The notes: generated from the letters alone by a model not told the origin. A stretch of DNA of 64,000 nucleotides from Allotamlana fucoidanivorans (GCF_045788535.1 NZ_CP074074.1:992001-1056000), one strand, 5' to 3'; numbered from the stretch's first letter, positions 9,901-19,545 are shown. A program made the numbers and translations.

Positions 9901-10076
9901 TAGCTATTAACTCGAAAGGACAAGCCGTAATAATAGATTACAAAACGGGTTTAGAAGATAAAACACATGCCCAACAACTACAATCTTATCAAGACGCCTT
10001 ACAAAGCATGAAAATTAGCACAAAAAAGAAAATTCTTGTGTATCTAAATGAGGATATAAAAATTAAAGATGTGTAA
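6942..10076 (+). CDS. AddA-like UvrD-family helicase-nuclease
   Basis: Large subunit of a RecBCD/AddAB-type complex that processes double-strand breaks for recombination. Walker A is ASAGSGKTYT (Lys18). A DEFQDTS motif (around residue 390) is the Walker B, LVGDAKQAIYRWRGG follows, and the late helicase motifs include MTIHKSKGLEFPVV and LLYVALTRAEEQL. The C-terminus has a PD-(D/E)XK nuclease motif (LRPDRIAI, VIIDYKTG). The 1044-aa length is shorter than Bacillus AddA (about 1230). The partner nuclease lies at 12853, separated by kbl and ompA. The gap to kbl is only 21 nt. Confidence 0.9.
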   Translation: MPKTQPFIIYNASAGSGKTYTLVKAYLKLLFQTDNLFYFNRILAITFTNKAVSEMKERLIETLKTFSKPDILTSPDSMFEAISIELNLAPNKLRERSETLLQTIIHNYAAFDISTIDGFTHKLIRTFAHDLKLPLNFEVEIDQESLLTEAVDSLLSKAGTNPQLTKTLVDFAIEKADDDKSFDLSFDFNKIAKLLVNENDISYIEALKDKSLQDFAQLKQQIGSEISETETIIITEAKNILNTISQSGLEDVHFSRKTLPNHFKKLTQLEFKNIYSNKLEENISERKNIYNKTLAPDLAQTIEALLPQIEQTFKAIKANVYHHKFLKLFYKNITPLSVLNAIDKELRFLKSDQNKMLISEFNTIISNEIKGQPTPFIYERIGEKFKHYFIDEFQDTSIMQWKNLVPLLGNALASEGGTSMLVGDAKQAIYRWRGGKAEQFIGLCHADNPFHTKKSVEHLPANYRSFNEIVTFNNQFFTFLAQYAFSQESYQAVYENASQNQIQDKQGYVELSFLEIDKDQKRDDIFPQTVLEKINFCLEQGFDFENICVLVRKRKEGVAVANYLSQNNIPIISSETLLISSAPEVAFINHVLELLIQPKNNQIKIEVLDFLAHTFNLNDKHSFFNKHINQSLSEIFNDLESYGITISHENLLQLPLYDLVETLVRSFGLTQQSNAYIQFYLDLILDFSQKKGSDIASFLDYFNKKKDSLSIISPKGQNAVQIMTIHKSKGLEFPVVIFPYADLDIYAEVDPKAWFKLDNTKYGSLQYTLLNYTNDFEYFGEEGYRIFNKHRAEQELDSINLLYVALTRAEEQLYIISSKDISAKGEVNTKRYSGLLISYLQHNSIWNNYEFTYAFGKPIKESTPSKPKHKTKTQEEFISVSKNYHNIKVVTTSGYLWDTRQEKAIEKGNLLHTIMSHIITKNDIESVISRFIDEGKINKAQATLLKAVVDKIVNHEKLQKYFSDAYTIYNEQDIITKQGLILRPDRIAINSKGQAVIIDYKTGLEDKTHAQQLQSYQDALQSMKISTKKKILVYLNEDIKIKDV

Positions 10077-10097
10077 ATTTGTTAAAAATTCAAAAAT

Positions 10098-11291
10098 ATG
10101 TACGGAAAACTTAAAAATCATCTTCAAAAAGAAATTCAAGACATAAAAAATAACGGTCTTTATAAAGAAGAACGCATCATAACTTCGGCGCAAGGTGCAG
10201 AGATTACATTGAATACAAGTGAAACCGTTTTAAATTTCTGTGCAAATAATTATTTGGGCTTATCATCGCATCCTGAGGTTATTCAAGCCGCCAAAGATAC
10301 GATGGATTCACATGGATTTGGCATGAGTTCCGTTCGATTTATTTGCGGCACACAAGATATTCACAAAACACTTGAACAGAAAATTGCCAGTTTCTACCAA
10401 ACGGAAGACACCATACTTTATGCAGCCGCTTTTGATGCTAACGGAGGGGTGTTTGAACCTTTACTAGGCAAAGAAGATGCTATAATTTCCGACGCCTTAA
10501 ACCATGCCTCAATTATAGACGGTGTACGGCTATGCAAAGCGGCAAGATACCGTTATCAAAACAACGATATGGCCGACCTCGAACAGCAATTAATATTAGC
10601 TAATGAACATGGAGCTAGATTCAAAATAATCGTTACAGATGGTGTATTCTCTATGGATGGCTTAGTAGCTCCCTTAGATAAAATTTGCGATTTAGCCGAA
10701 CAATACGATGCAGTAGTTATGATTGATGAGTGCCATGCCGCTGGTTTTATTGGAGTTACCGGTCGTGGTACACCAGAAGAAAAAGGTGTTTTAAATAGAG
10801 TGGATATCATTACGGGCACCTTAGGTAAAGCCTTGGGTGGCGCTATGGGAGGCTATACTACAGGCAAAAAAGAAATTATAGATATGCTACGCCAACGCTC
10901 TCGCCCTTATTTGTTCTCTAATTCTTTAGCCCCAGCGATTGTGGGCGCCTCAATAAAAGTGTTTGACATGCTATCTACAAACACAAGCTTACGTGATACG
11001 TTAGAATGGAACACAAACTACTTCAAAAAAGGCTTAAAAACCGCTGGTTTTGATATTGTTGATGGTGACTCGGCTATAGTACCTGTTATGCTTTACGATG
11101 CTAAACTCTCTCAAACCATGGCTGATTTGTTGCTAAAAGAAGGGATTTATGTGATTGGGTTCTTTTTTCCTGTGGTACCAAAAGGAAAAGCAAGAATACG
11201 CGTACAGCTTTCAGCAAGCCATACTAAAGCCCATTTAGACAAAGCTATAGCTGCATTTATCAAAGTAGGAAAACAACTTAGCATAATCTAA
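10098..11291 (+). CDS. kbl: Glycine C-acetyltransferase (2-amino-3-ketobutyrate CoA ligase)
   Basis: PLP enzyme that cleaves 2-amino-3-ketobutyrate with CoA to glycine and acetyl-CoA in threonine breakdown. At 397 residues it has normal length. The PLP lysine is Lys244 in TGTLGKALGG, the cofactor aspartate lies in IDECHAAG (about residues 209-216), and NYLGLSSHP and GTQDIHKTLE are alpha-oxoamine synthase signatures. No threonine dehydrogenase gene is seen in the window. It follows the helicase gene closely but is metabolically unrelated. Confidence 0.93.
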   Translation: MYGKLKNHLQKEIQDIKNNGLYKEERIITSAQGAEITLNTSETVLNFCANNYLGLSSHPEVIQAAKDTMDSHGFGMSSVRFICGTQDIHKTLEQKIASFYQTEDTILYAAAFDANGGVFEPLLGKEDAIISDALNHASIIDGVRLCKAARYRYQNNDMADLEQQLILANEHGARFKIIVTDGVFSMDGLVAPLDKICDLAEQYDAVVMIDECHAAGFIGVTGRGTPEEKGVLNRVDIITGTLGKALGGAMGGYTTGKKEIIDMLRQRSRPYLFSNSLAPAIVGASIKVFDMLSTNTSLRDTLEWNTNYFKKGLKTAGFDIVDGDSAIVPVMLYDAKLSQTMADLLLKEGIYVIGFFFPVVPKGKARIRVQLSASHTKAHLDKAIAAFIKVGKQLSII

Positions 11292-11341
11292 ACTCATTCT
11301 TAACTACTACGTAAGAAACGGGAAACAGGCATATCTAGTGA

Positions 11342-11369
11342 TTGTTTGTACAATATTTTTATATATTTG
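11342..11369 (+). promoter_or_regulatory. Promoter of the OmpA gene (TTG-N17-TATATTTG)
   Basis: TTG at 11342-11344 and TATATTTG at 11362-11369 are 17 nt apart, a full Bacteroidota promoter. The start near 11376 would give a leader of about 60 nt before the ATG at 11438, a reasonable length for an abundant outer-membrane protein mRNA. Confidence 0.75.
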
Positions 11370-11437
11370 TCTTTGTTAATAACATTTAACAACTTACATT
11401 TGTTTACAATTAACACTTAAAAATTAAACTTTTGAAT

Positions 11438-12787
11438 ATGAAAAATCTTAGCAGATTATTATGTGCTATGTTGCTTTTGTTCGTAATAAGCAACGTTAGT
11501 GCACAGGACAAAAACAATCCATGGCAGATTACCATTGGGGTAAATGCTGTTGACTTCTATCCGGTTGGAGAAAATGCACCTCGCGGTGAGTATTTCGATG
11601 AATTTTTTAACGCTACAGATCACTGGAACATTTTACCTTCATTATCTACCATCTCGGTTTCTAAATACATGGGAAGTGGATTTACATTAGGAGTTGGTGG
11701 TTCATTGAACAAAATTGATAAGTGGGGAGATTTAAACGTTGACGATTTGTCATACTACGGTCTTGATGGTACTATTAAATATAACTTCCTTCAAGGAACT
11801 ACACTTGACCCTTATTTAGGTGTTGGTGGTGGTTACACTTGGGTTGATGAGATTGGTGCTGGAACTTTAAATGGAACTGTTGGTGTAAACGTTTGGTTTA
11901 GCGACAATATTGGTTTGACTTTACAAGCGTCTTACAAACATGCCTTTGAAGATTATTTAGACAAACATTTCCAACACACAATTGGGCTTTCAATTAAATT
12001 TGGAGGAACTGATACCGATGGTGATGGTATATATGATAAAGACGATGCTTGTCCAGACGTTGCTGGTTTAGCTGAGTTTAACGGATGTCCTGATACCGAT
12101 GGTGATGGTATTGAAGATAGTAAAGACGACTGTCCTAACGAAGCTGGTCCTGCTGAATTTAACGGATGTCCAGATTCTGATGGTGATGGTGTTCCAGATA
12201 AAGATGACAAATGTCCTACTGTTGCTGGTTTAAAAGCACTAGACGGATGTCCTGATGCTGATGGTGACGGTGTTGCTGATGCCGATGACAAATGTCCTAA
12301 CGAGCCAGGTCCTGCAGCAAACAACGGATGTCCTTGGCCAGATAGAGATGGTGATGGTGTGTTAGATAAAGATGATTTATGTCCTGATGTAAAAGGAACT
12401 GTTGCTAACAACGGTTGTCCTGAAGTGACAGAGGCTGTTAAAAAAGCATTAAACGCTTATGCTAAAACCATCTTATTCGATACAGGAAAATCTACAATCA
12501 AAGCTCAATCTTCTGAGGTATTAAAAAACATCATTGATATCTTAAAAGAATACCCTAACGCTAAGTTCACTATTGATGGTCATACAGACAGCGTAGGTTC
12601 TGAGTCATTAAACCAAAAATTATCTGAGTCTAGAGCAAAATCAGTTAAAGATTACTTAGTTGATCACGGTATTGATGGTGCTAGACTTTCTTCTAAAGGT
12701 TATGGTGAGTCAAGACCTATAGATACTAACAAAACAAGAGCTGGAAGAGCTAACAACAGACGTGTTGAAATTAACTTAGTAAAATAA
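11438..12787 (+). CDS. OmpA family outer-membrane protein with TSP3 repeats
   Basis: Major outer-membrane protein that anchors the envelope to peptidoglycan. A TTG at 11432 could start the frame, but the ATG at 11438 gives a clean signal peptide (MKNLSRLLCAMLLLF, cleavage after SAQ). An eight-stranded-type barrel domain covers about residues 25-185. It is followed by five calcium-binding thrombospondin type 3 repeats of the DxDGDGxxDxxDxCP kind. The C-terminal OmpA domain (TILFDTGKSTIK, IDGHTDSVG, NRRVEINL) covers about the last 110 residues. It has its own promoter and a perfect palindromic terminator. Confidence 0.94.
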   Translation: MKNLSRLLCAMLLLFVISNVSAQDKNNPWQITIGVNAVDFYPVGENAPRGEYFDEFFNATDHWNILPSLSTISVSKYMGSGFTLGVGGSLNKIDKWGDLNVDDLSYYGLDGTIKYNFLQGTTLDPYLGVGGGYTWVDEIGAGTLNGTVGVNVWFSDNIGLTLQASYKHAFEDYLDKHFQHTIGLSIKFGGTDTDGDGIYDKDDACPDVAGLAEFNGCPDTDGDGIEDSKDDCPNEAGPAEFNGCPDSDGDGVPDKDDKCPTVAGLKALDGCPDADGDGVADADDKCPNEPGPAANNGCPWPDRDGDGVLDKDDLCPDVKGTVANNGCPEVTEAVKKALNAYAKTILFDTGKSTIKAQSSEVLKNIIDILKEYPNAKFTIDGHTDSVGSESLNQKLSESRAKSVKDYLVDHGIDGARLSSKGYGESRPIDTNKTRAGRANNRRVEINLVK

Positions 12788-12810
12788 GTAAAATACAAAT
12801 AAACGTTTTG

Positions 12811-12845
12811 AAAAACGCTTCGGATATCCGAAGCGTTTTTTATTT
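12811..12845 (+). terminator. Terminator after ompA
   Basis: Positions 12811-12840 form a perfect 30-bp palindrome: a 13-bp stem AAAAACGCTTCGG/CCGAAGCGTTTTT around ATAT, followed by more T. It also rules out the TTG start at 12808 for the next gene. Confidence 0.9.
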
Positions 12846-12852
12846 TTATAGC

Positions 12853-15609
12853 ATGACAACTTTCATTTTTGAAGTATTAAACGACCTTAAAAAGCAAAAC
12901 GTTAATTTCTCTGAAATTACCTTTGTACTACCCAGTAAACGGGCAGGTGTTTTTCTGAAAAATCAAATTCATACGGCTTTAGAAACAACCAGCTTTGCCC
13001 CCGCTATACTGAGTATTGAAGCATTTGTTGAAGAGTTATCTTTACTTAAAAGCACCACGAATACAGAATTGCTTTTTGAGTTTTACAATACCTATTCGTT
13101 TTTAACGCCAGAAAAAGATGGTGATACTTTCGACTCGTTTTCTAAATGGGCACAAATACTCCTTCAAGATTTCAATGAAATTGATCGTTACCTCATTCCT
13201 CAGGATCATATTTTTAATTATTTAAGTGCCATTGAAGACCTAAAACATTGGTCTCTTGAAGAACCCAAAACAAACTTTGTAACTGCTTACTTAAACTTCT
13301 GGAAAAAGCTACCAATTTACTATAATCACTATACCAATCACCTGATTAAACAAGGAATAGGCTATCAAGGATTAATTTACAGGCAAGCGGTTGAACAACT
13401 ACCAGATTATATAAAAAACCATCCCAATAAACAATTTGTATTTTTAGGATTTAACGCATTAAATACTGCTGAAGAAACTATAATACAGACCCTTTTAGAG
13501 CATAATCAGGCACAAATCTATTGGGATATTGACCATGCATTTATGAGCAATCAAAAACATGATGCCGCTTTATTTATGCGTCAACACAAAAAAAACTGGC
13601 ATTACTTTAAAAACAACCCATTTCATTGGGTTACAAACAATTATTCCAACGCAAAAAACATCTCTATCTACGGTATTCCAAAAAATATTGGTCAGGCCAA
13701 ACACATTGGTTCTATTTTAAATCAACTAAAAGTAGAACAACACACCTTACAGAATACAGCGGTAGTTTTAGGAGACGAAAATCTGCTTATTCCTGTACTA
13801 AATTCACTACCCAAGAGTGTTGATAATTTGAATGTCACAATGGGTTTCCCTTTAAAATCCATACCCCTGGCCTCCTTATTTGATGCGCTTTTTCAACTAC
13901 ATAAAAACACCTCAAGAAAGTATTATTACAAAGAGGTTATTAACATTATTTCGCATCAGTATATTCGTCCGTTATTAATGGTAAATGAGATTGATTTTGC
14001 CAATATCATCATAGAAACCATCAACACAAATAATCTGGTATACATTACCAATGCACGTTTAAAGGATTTGGCGCCTGAATGTTCTACAATAATTGATTTA
14101 CTCTTTTCATCATGGCAAAATAGCATGGATATTGCGCTAAATAGTTGTCACAAGCTTATTTTAATCATTAAGCAACATTTAGACCAAGATAAAGACACTC
14201 ATTTACTATCATTAGAATATCTCTTCCGATTCAACGAGCTATTTAATGAATTACAACGTTTAAACGCCAAACATCAGTATATAAAAGACATCGTAACGCT
14301 TTACAGTGTTTACCAGGAATTATTAAGCATTGAAACCTTAGATTTTCAAGGAGAACCCTTACAAGGGCTTCAAATTATGGGTATGCTAGAATCTCGTGTA
14401 CTTGACTTTGAAACAGTGATTATTTCGTCGGTTAATGAAGGTATTCTCCCAGCAGGAAAAAGCCATAATTCTTTTATTCCTTTTGACGTGAAATTAGAAA
14501 ACGGTTTACCTACCTACAAAGAAAAGGATGCCGTTTATACGTATCATTTTTACAGACTCCTGCAACGCGCTAAAAATATTTTTATTCTGTATAACACAGA
14601 AGCCGATATATTAACAGGCGGAGAAAAAAGCCGATTTATAACACAACTGGAATTAGAAAACTTACACCAGATAAATCATCAAATTGTAGCGCCTTTGGTC
14701 CCAAAAATAGAGAAGACCTTAAAAACAATAAAAAAAACAACTGCTTTAAAAGAAGCACTAATTCAGTTGGCAAAACAGGGGTTTTCTCCTTCTTCTTTAA
14801 CAAATTACATAAGAAACCCGATTGATTTTTATTACCAAAGTGTTTTAAAAATAAAAGACTATAATACCGTTGAAGAGACCGTAGCAGCCAATACCCTTGG
14901 TACAGTGGTTCATAATACCTTAGAGGATTTTTACACACCGTATATTGGGCAGTATTTAAATACAGATCTTATAAAAGATTTTAAAACCAAGATTGAAGCT
15001 CGTGTTTCATACCATTTTAAAAACATTTATAAAGAAGGAGACATTTACACCGGTAAAAACCTCATTATATACGAAATAGCGAAACGTTATATTTCCAATT
15101 TCTTAGACTTAGAAATGAAATCTTTGCAACAGGGAAATACCATTAAAATACTAGCAATAGAAGCTAAAAATGAAATTAAAATCCATATTCCAGAATTAGA
15201 TTTTCCGGTAACATTAAAGGGTTTTGTAGACCGTGTAGATGCGTTTAATGGGCTTACCCGAATTATTGATTACAAAACAGGTAGCGTGTTACAAAACCAA
15301 GTAGAAGTGGTTAACTGGGAAGATATAACAACAGACTACAAAAAATACAGCAAGAGTTTTCAAGTATTAACGTACGCCTATATGATGAGCAAATCAAATC
15401 AAGTTCAATTACCATTGGAAGCTGGTATTGTGTCTTTTAAAAACTTAGGACAAGGTTTCTTGAAATTTTCTAAAAAAGAACAATCATCAAGTCGTACAAA
15501 AAACACCATGATTACAGCGGAAACATTGGCCCATTTTGAAAAAGAACTTTACAAACTCATTACAGAGATTTGCAATACAAACACAGATTTTATTGAAAAA
15601 GAGCTTTAA
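12853..15609 (+). CDS. AddB-like PD-(D/E)XK nuclease family protein
   Basis: Probable nuclease partner of the AddA-like helicase at 6942. A TTG at 12808 lies inside the ompA terminator, so the ATG at 12853 (MTTFIFEVLNDL, 918 aa) is the likely start. The N-terminal half is a helicase-like fold with a degenerate Walker motif (VLPSKRAGVFLKN, about residues 30-42). The C-terminal nuclease has LGTVVHNTLEDFY, GFVDRVDAF and IIDYKTGS. The four-cysteine Fe-S cluster of Bacillus AddB was not recognised. The stop is 1 nt before the next gene's ATG, so the two are co-translated. Confidence 0.87.
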   Translation: MTTFIFEVLNDLKKQNVNFSEITFVLPSKRAGVFLKNQIHTALETTSFAPAILSIEAFVEELSLLKSTTNTELLFEFYNTYSFLTPEKDGDTFDSFSKWAQILLQDFNEIDRYLIPQDHIFNYLSAIEDLKHWSLEEPKTNFVTAYLNFWKKLPIYYNHYTNHLIKQGIGYQGLIYRQAVEQLPDYIKNHPNKQFVFLGFNALNTAEETIIQTLLEHNQAQIYWDIDHAFMSNQKHDAALFMRQHKKNWHYFKNNPFHWVTNNYSNAKNISIYGIPKNIGQAKHIGSILNQLKVEQHTLQNTAVVLGDENLLIPVLNSLPKSVDNLNVTMGFPLKSIPLASLFDALFQLHKNTSRKYYYKEVINIISHQYIRPLLMVNEIDFANIIIETINTNNLVYITNARLKDLAPECSTIIDLLFSSWQNSMDIALNSCHKLILIIKQHLDQDKDTHLLSLEYLFRFNELFNELQRLNAKHQYIKDIVTLYSVYQELLSIETLDFQGEPLQGLQIMGMLESRVLDFETVIISSVNEGILPAGKSHNSFIPFDVKLENGLPTYKEKDAVYTYHFYRLLQRAKNIFILYNTEADILTGGEKSRFITQLELENLHQINHQIVAPLVPKIEKTLKTIKKTTALKEALIQLAKQGFSPSSLTNYIRNPIDFYYQSVLKIKDYNTVEETVAANTLGTVVHNTLEDFYTPYIGQYLNTDLIKDFKTKIEARVSYHFKNIYKEGDIYTGKNLIIYEIAKRYISNFLDLEMKSLQQGNTIKILAIEAKNEIKIHIPELDFPVTLKGFVDRVDAFNGLTRIIDYKTGSVLQNQVEVVNWEDITTDYKKYSKSFQVLTYAYMMSKSNQVQLPLEAGIVSFKNLGQGFLKFSKKEQSSSRTKNTMITAETLAHFEKELYKLITEICNTNTDFIEKEL

Positions 15610-15610
15610 T

Positions 15611-16456
15611 ATGAACGTCACAAAAAACATAGTCATTCTGGGTAAGCACAACAAACCTATTCTCATTGATATATATTATAATGAAACCCAACACCCTAAA
15701 CCCCTCATTATATTTTGCCATGGATACAAAGGATTTAAAGATTGGGGTGCTTGGGACTTAATGGCTGAAGCCTTTGCTAAAGCTGGATTTTTCTTTACCA
15801 AATTCAATTTTTCACACAATGGCGGAACCGTTGAGCAACCCATAGATTTTCCCGATTTGGAAGCCTTTGGAAATAACAACTACTCCAAAGAACTGGATGA
15901 TTTAACAACTGTTATTGATTGGATTTACAATACATCCGATTTCCAATCAGAAATAAACAGAACAAACATAACGCTAATAGGCCATAGTAGGGGAGGCGGA
16001 ATAGTTACCATTAAAGCAGAAGAAGACACGAGAATTACCAACGTTGTGAGCTTAGCAGGGGTATGTGATTATGCTAAACGCACAGCAACACTAGGCGATT
16101 TAGAGCAATGGAAAAAAGATGGTGTAAAATATGTGATAAATGGCAGAACCAAACAGCACATGCCACATTTCTATCAGTTTTATGAAGATTTTAAAGCCAA
16201 TGAGAAACGGTTAACCATAAAACGAGCCGTAGAACATTTAAAAATCCCTTATTTGATTATTCATGGAGACGCAGATACCAGTGTATTGATAGACGAAGCT
16301 TATCAGCTTCACAAATGGAATGCTAACAGCAAATTAAAAATCATTAAAAACGCAGACCATGTGTTCAATACAAAGCACCCATGGCAAAAAAACACATTGT
16401 CCACTGAATTAAAAACAGCGGCTGACTCTATTATTACATTTATTAAGCATGACTAA
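15611..16456 (+). CDS. Alpha/beta hydrolase
   Basis: Serine hydrolase of the dienelactone hydrolase/S9-like group, 281 residues, no signal peptide. The nucleophile elbow is GHSRGGG, an acid residue lies in IIHGDADTSV, and the histidine is in NADHVFNTKHPW. The longer frame from 15536 lies inside the nuclease gene; the ATG at 15611, 1 nt after that stop, is preferred. The substrate is unknown. It converges on the beta-galactosidase gene with stop codons overlapping at 16453-16456. Confidence 0.88.
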   Translation: MNVTKNIVILGKHNKPILIDIYYNETQHPKPLIIFCHGYKGFKDWGAWDLMAEAFAKAGFFFTKFNFSHNGGTVEQPIDFPDLEAFGNNNYSKELDDLTTVIDWIYNTSDFQSEINRTNITLIGHSRGGGIVTIKAEEDTRITNVVSLAGVCDYAKRTATLGDLEQWKKDGVKYVINGRTKQHMPHFYQFYEDFKANEKRLTIKRAVEHLKIPYLIIHGDADTSVLIDEAYQLHKWNANSKLKIIKNADHVFNTKHPWQKNTLSTELKTAADSIITFIKHD

Positions 16457-19400
16457 TTAATAATCGGTTCAATAAAAAACGTATATTTCATCGGCTCGGG
16501 AAATATTAAATAGTCTTGATATGGTAATAGTCCCCAACTGGTATCACCTCCAACACCCATTTGTTTATAATCAATATTTAGGTTTACATGATTTCTAGGT
16601 ACAATATCAATGGTATGTCTGTTTTTTCCTGTTATCTCAAAATCTTCATTATTAAAGTGATTAATATTGAAATTTAAGAGCTGATGACTTGAAAACCGCA
16701 AGCCACTATTTTTATCATTTGTAACTTCTAACCATCTTGTGTCTGTTCGATAACCATTTTCTTGCGGACGAATATATGGCACATAACATTCTTCAACCGA
16801 CGCCTTATAAATACCTAAAAAAGCAGCGGTTTTGCGATCAGGGTAATTTTCATGTGGTCCTCTTCCAAAGTAACGCACATCTTTCATGCGATTAATCAAT
16901 TTAAGATTCATTCCTATACGAGGCATTAACCCCGTACCTCCTGTTCTTTCAAACACATATTGCACTTTTATTTTTCCTTTGTCATCAATGGTGTAATTAA
17001 CAAAAAAGTTAGCAATATCAGGATTGGATTTTTGGGTAGTCACCATAACACGATTATCCGGTAATTTTTTCCAAGATACCCTTTCTGCTTTTAAATTCGA
17101 TTCTATATCCTTCCACTTAAATGATTTCTCAGGCATTTTAGCTCCCAAATCGTTATCTACTGGTGCTCTCCAAGTATTTAAAACTAATGGAGCCGTCAAC
17201 CAATTGTTACCTTTAACCTCATATGCAATTAAATTTCCCGATAATTTATCGAATTTGATAATAATGTTATTAGTACTTATCACATCTATTTGACTATTAG
17301 ATTCTTTAACCTTAATAGCATCAAAAGTGTTTAAATGGGTAGTAAACGCTTTCGGATTTTGTATAATAAATTGATCTTTTGCTACTTCATGCCCTTTATT
17401 CAACAAGCCTTGAGCGTCTTTTAGCTTCCAATGAAAATTAACTATATACTCCTGATTTGCTTCAAAATTTGTGATATTATTTTTTAGACTAATACTTTGC
17501 TTTGACAACGGCGCTCCTTCTAGATGTAAATTTCCACTAGATACCGAAAAACCATTCTTTAAAAGTTCCCATTCTAGATTGAATTTAGCCAAATCAGTAA
17601 AGAAGTTTTCATTAAAAATTTCGAACGTTAAATCTTCAGAATCCAACACCGTCATATGAATATTTTGATACTGTTTTTTTACTTCCCAAAGTGCCGGCTG
17701 TACTGTTCTATCAGGAAAGATTAACCCATTCAAACAAAAAGCTCCGGCATGAGGCTTGCCTTCGGGCTCAAAATCGCCACCATATCCCCAATATTCTTCA
17801 CCTGAACTACTTTTCAAAGTAAGACCTTGATCAACCCAATCCCAAATAAAACCGCCCTGAACTCTTGGTTCTGTTCTTACGAAATCCCATAATTCCTTTA
17901 GATTCCCCGTACTATTTCCCATAGAATGCGCGTATTCCACCCAAATAAAGGGTCTATTAGGGTTTGCTGGCAGATGTTCTTTCTTAATATCTGCAATTGG
18001 AGCATACATATAACCTATAATATCGGTATGACGCACATGATCAAAATCTGGATCTACTTCGGCTCTATCATAAGATACTAAACGCGTACTATCCATTTTT
18101 TTTAACCAATTATAGCTATCCACAAAAGGCTGTCCTGTTCCTGTCTCGTTTCCCATAGACCATATTACTACAGACGGATTGTTTTTATCTCTGTAAAACA
18201 AACGCTGAATTCTATCGGTTATGGACTTATAATAACTAGGATCTCTTGCGACTTCGTTTACAATCCAACCGTAGCCATGGGCCTCAATATTGGCCTCATC
18301 TATTACATAGAGTCCGTACTTATTACATAGTTTATACCAATAGGGATCATTAGGATAATGTGATGTTCTAACAGCATTAATATTGAATTTTTTCATCAAT
18401 TCAATATCTTTTAGCATCATCTCTTTGGTCATGACATGCCCAAGATTAGGATCATGTTCATGCCTGTTAACGCCTTTAAATAAAACTGGCTGTCCATTTA
18501 TTAATAGTTGTCCATTTTTTAGCATCACAGTTCTAAATCCTATTTGATGCGACGTACACTCTAAAAGGTTATCATCACTATCTTTTACAGCTATTAGGAG
18601 GGTATATAAATTAGGCGTTTCTGCAGACCATTCTTTTACATTATCTATAAAGGTTTTAAAATTTAGTTCAGACACCTCTCCCTTTTTAACAGAGCGCTTT
18701 TGTGTTGACTCATAAACAATTGTATCACCGTCATAGAGTTTAACAACAACTTTTACTGATTTTTTAGGGCTAACATTCTTTATATCTACAGATAAATCCA
18801 TTAGTCCATTTTCAAGTGATTCATCCAAAGTACTTTTTGCAAAAAAATCTTGTAGCATTAATTTTGGTCGAGCATGTAAAAACACATCTCTTTCAATTCC
18901 TGCCAAACGCCAAAAGTCAATATCTTCAATATAGCTAGCGTCTGTAAATTTGTATGCTTCAACAGCCAACTCATTTTTACCCTCCTTTAGGTATGACGTA
19001 ATATTGAATTCTGCTGGTAATTTACTGCCCTGACTATAGCCCACTTTCTTTCCATTTACCCATAGGTAAAAAGCACATTTTACTGCCCCAAAATGAATAT
19101 AAATCTCTTTATTAGCCCATGAGGCATCAATATCAAACTCTCTTTTATATTGACCAACTGGATTATAATCATGAGGAACTAAAGGCTTATTTTTTGAAAA
19201 AGGATAAGTAATGTTAGCATAAAAAGGATATCCAAACCCATGCATTTCCCAATTTGAAGGCACTGGTATTCTATACTTTAAAGCCTTGCTATTTAATTTA
19301 TAAAAAGTTTTGTCACGTTTATCTGAATTCTCGCTCCAATTAAACTGCCAAATACCATTGAGAGATTTGTAATGTGAAGAATTAAGCTCATCTTTTAAGG

Positions 19401-19545
19401 CATTATCCTCTGAGTCATACGAAACAAAATAGGCATGAGGTGCTTCTTTATTAATTGCAATAACTTCAGGGTTTTCCCAGTCAAATACTTGAGAAAATGA
19501 CATTAAACTAGTAAATAATAAAAGAAAGGATACTCTGGTTTTCAT
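16453..19545 (-). CDS. Glycoside hydrolase family 2 beta-galactosidase, exported
   Basis: LacZ-type GH2 enzyme hydrolysing terminal beta-galactosides. It is 1030 residues long, close to E. coli LacZ. The acid/base is Glu467 (WSMGNETG) and the nucleophile Glu537 (FIWVEYAHSMG). An N-terminal jelly-roll (about 50-230), immunoglobulin-like domain, TIM barrel (about 350-640) and C-terminal beta-sandwich fit the family. The start MKTRVSFLLLFTSLMSFSQ is a signal peptide, so it probably acts in the periplasm or outside, on polysaccharide fragments. No SusC/SusD pair adjoins it, so it is not in a classic utilisation locus. Confidence 0.93.
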   Translation of the reverse strand: MKTRVSFLLLFTSLMSFSQVFDWENPEVIAINKEAPHAYFVSYDSEDNALKDELNSSHYKSLNGIWQFNWSENSDKRDKTFYKLNSKALKYRIPVPSNWEMHGFGYPFYANITYPFSKNKPLVPHDYNPVGQYKREFDIDASWANKEIYIHFGAVKCAFYLWVNGKKVGYSQGSKLPAEFNITSYLKEGKNELAVEAYKFTDASYIEDIDFWRLAGIERDVFLHARPKLMLQDFFAKSTLDESLENGLMDLSVDIKNVSPKKSVKVVVKLYDGDTIVYESTQKRSVKKGEVSELNFKTFIDNVKEWSAETPNLYTLLIAVKDSDDNLLECTSHQIGFRTVMLKNGQLLINGQPVLFKGVNRHEHDPNLGHVMTKEMMLKDIELMKKFNINAVRTSHYPNDPYWYKLCNKYGLYVIDEANIEAHGYGWIVNEVARDPSYYKSITDRIQRLFYRDKNNPSVVIWSMGNETGTGQPFVDSYNWLKKMDSTRLVSYDRAEVDPDFDHVRHTDIIGYMYAPIADIKKEHLPANPNRPFIWVEYAHSMGNSTGNLKELWDFVRTEPRVQGGFIWDWVDQGLTLKSSSGEEYWGYGGDFEPEGKPHAGAFCLNGLIFPDRTVQPALWEVKKQYQNIHMTVLDSEDLTFEIFNENFFTDLAKFNLEWELLKNGFSVSSGNLHLEGAPLSKQSISLKNNITNFEANQEYIVNFHWKLKDAQGLLNKGHEVAKDQFIIQNPKAFTTHLNTFDAIKVKESNSQIDVISTNNIIIKFDKLSGNLIAYEVKGNNWLTAPLVLNTWRAPVDNDLGAKMPEKSFKWKDIESNLKAERVSWKKLPDNRVMVTTQKSNPDIANFFVNYTIDDKGKIKVQYVFERTGGTGLMPRIGMNLKLINRMKDVRYFGRGPHENYPDRKTAAFLGIYKASVEECYVPYIRPQENGYRTDTRWLEVTNDKNSGLRFSSHQLLNFNINHFNNEDFEITGKNRHTIDIVPRNHVNLNIDYKQMGVGGDTSWGLLPYQDYLIFPEPMKYTFFIEPIIN

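Noticed and set aside
11953..12411. 152-codon antisense frame in ompA, rich in SPS and SGH repeats
   Set aside because: It is the reverse of the TSP3 repeat codons; no start context or independent homology.
12808..12852. TTG start for the AddB-like protein
   Set aside because: The codon lies next to and reads through the ompA terminator; ATG 12853 starts with a family-like N-terminus.
15536..15610. Upstream start for the alpha/beta hydrolase
   Set aside because: It lies entirely inside the preceding nuclease gene; ATG 15611 follows directly after that stop.
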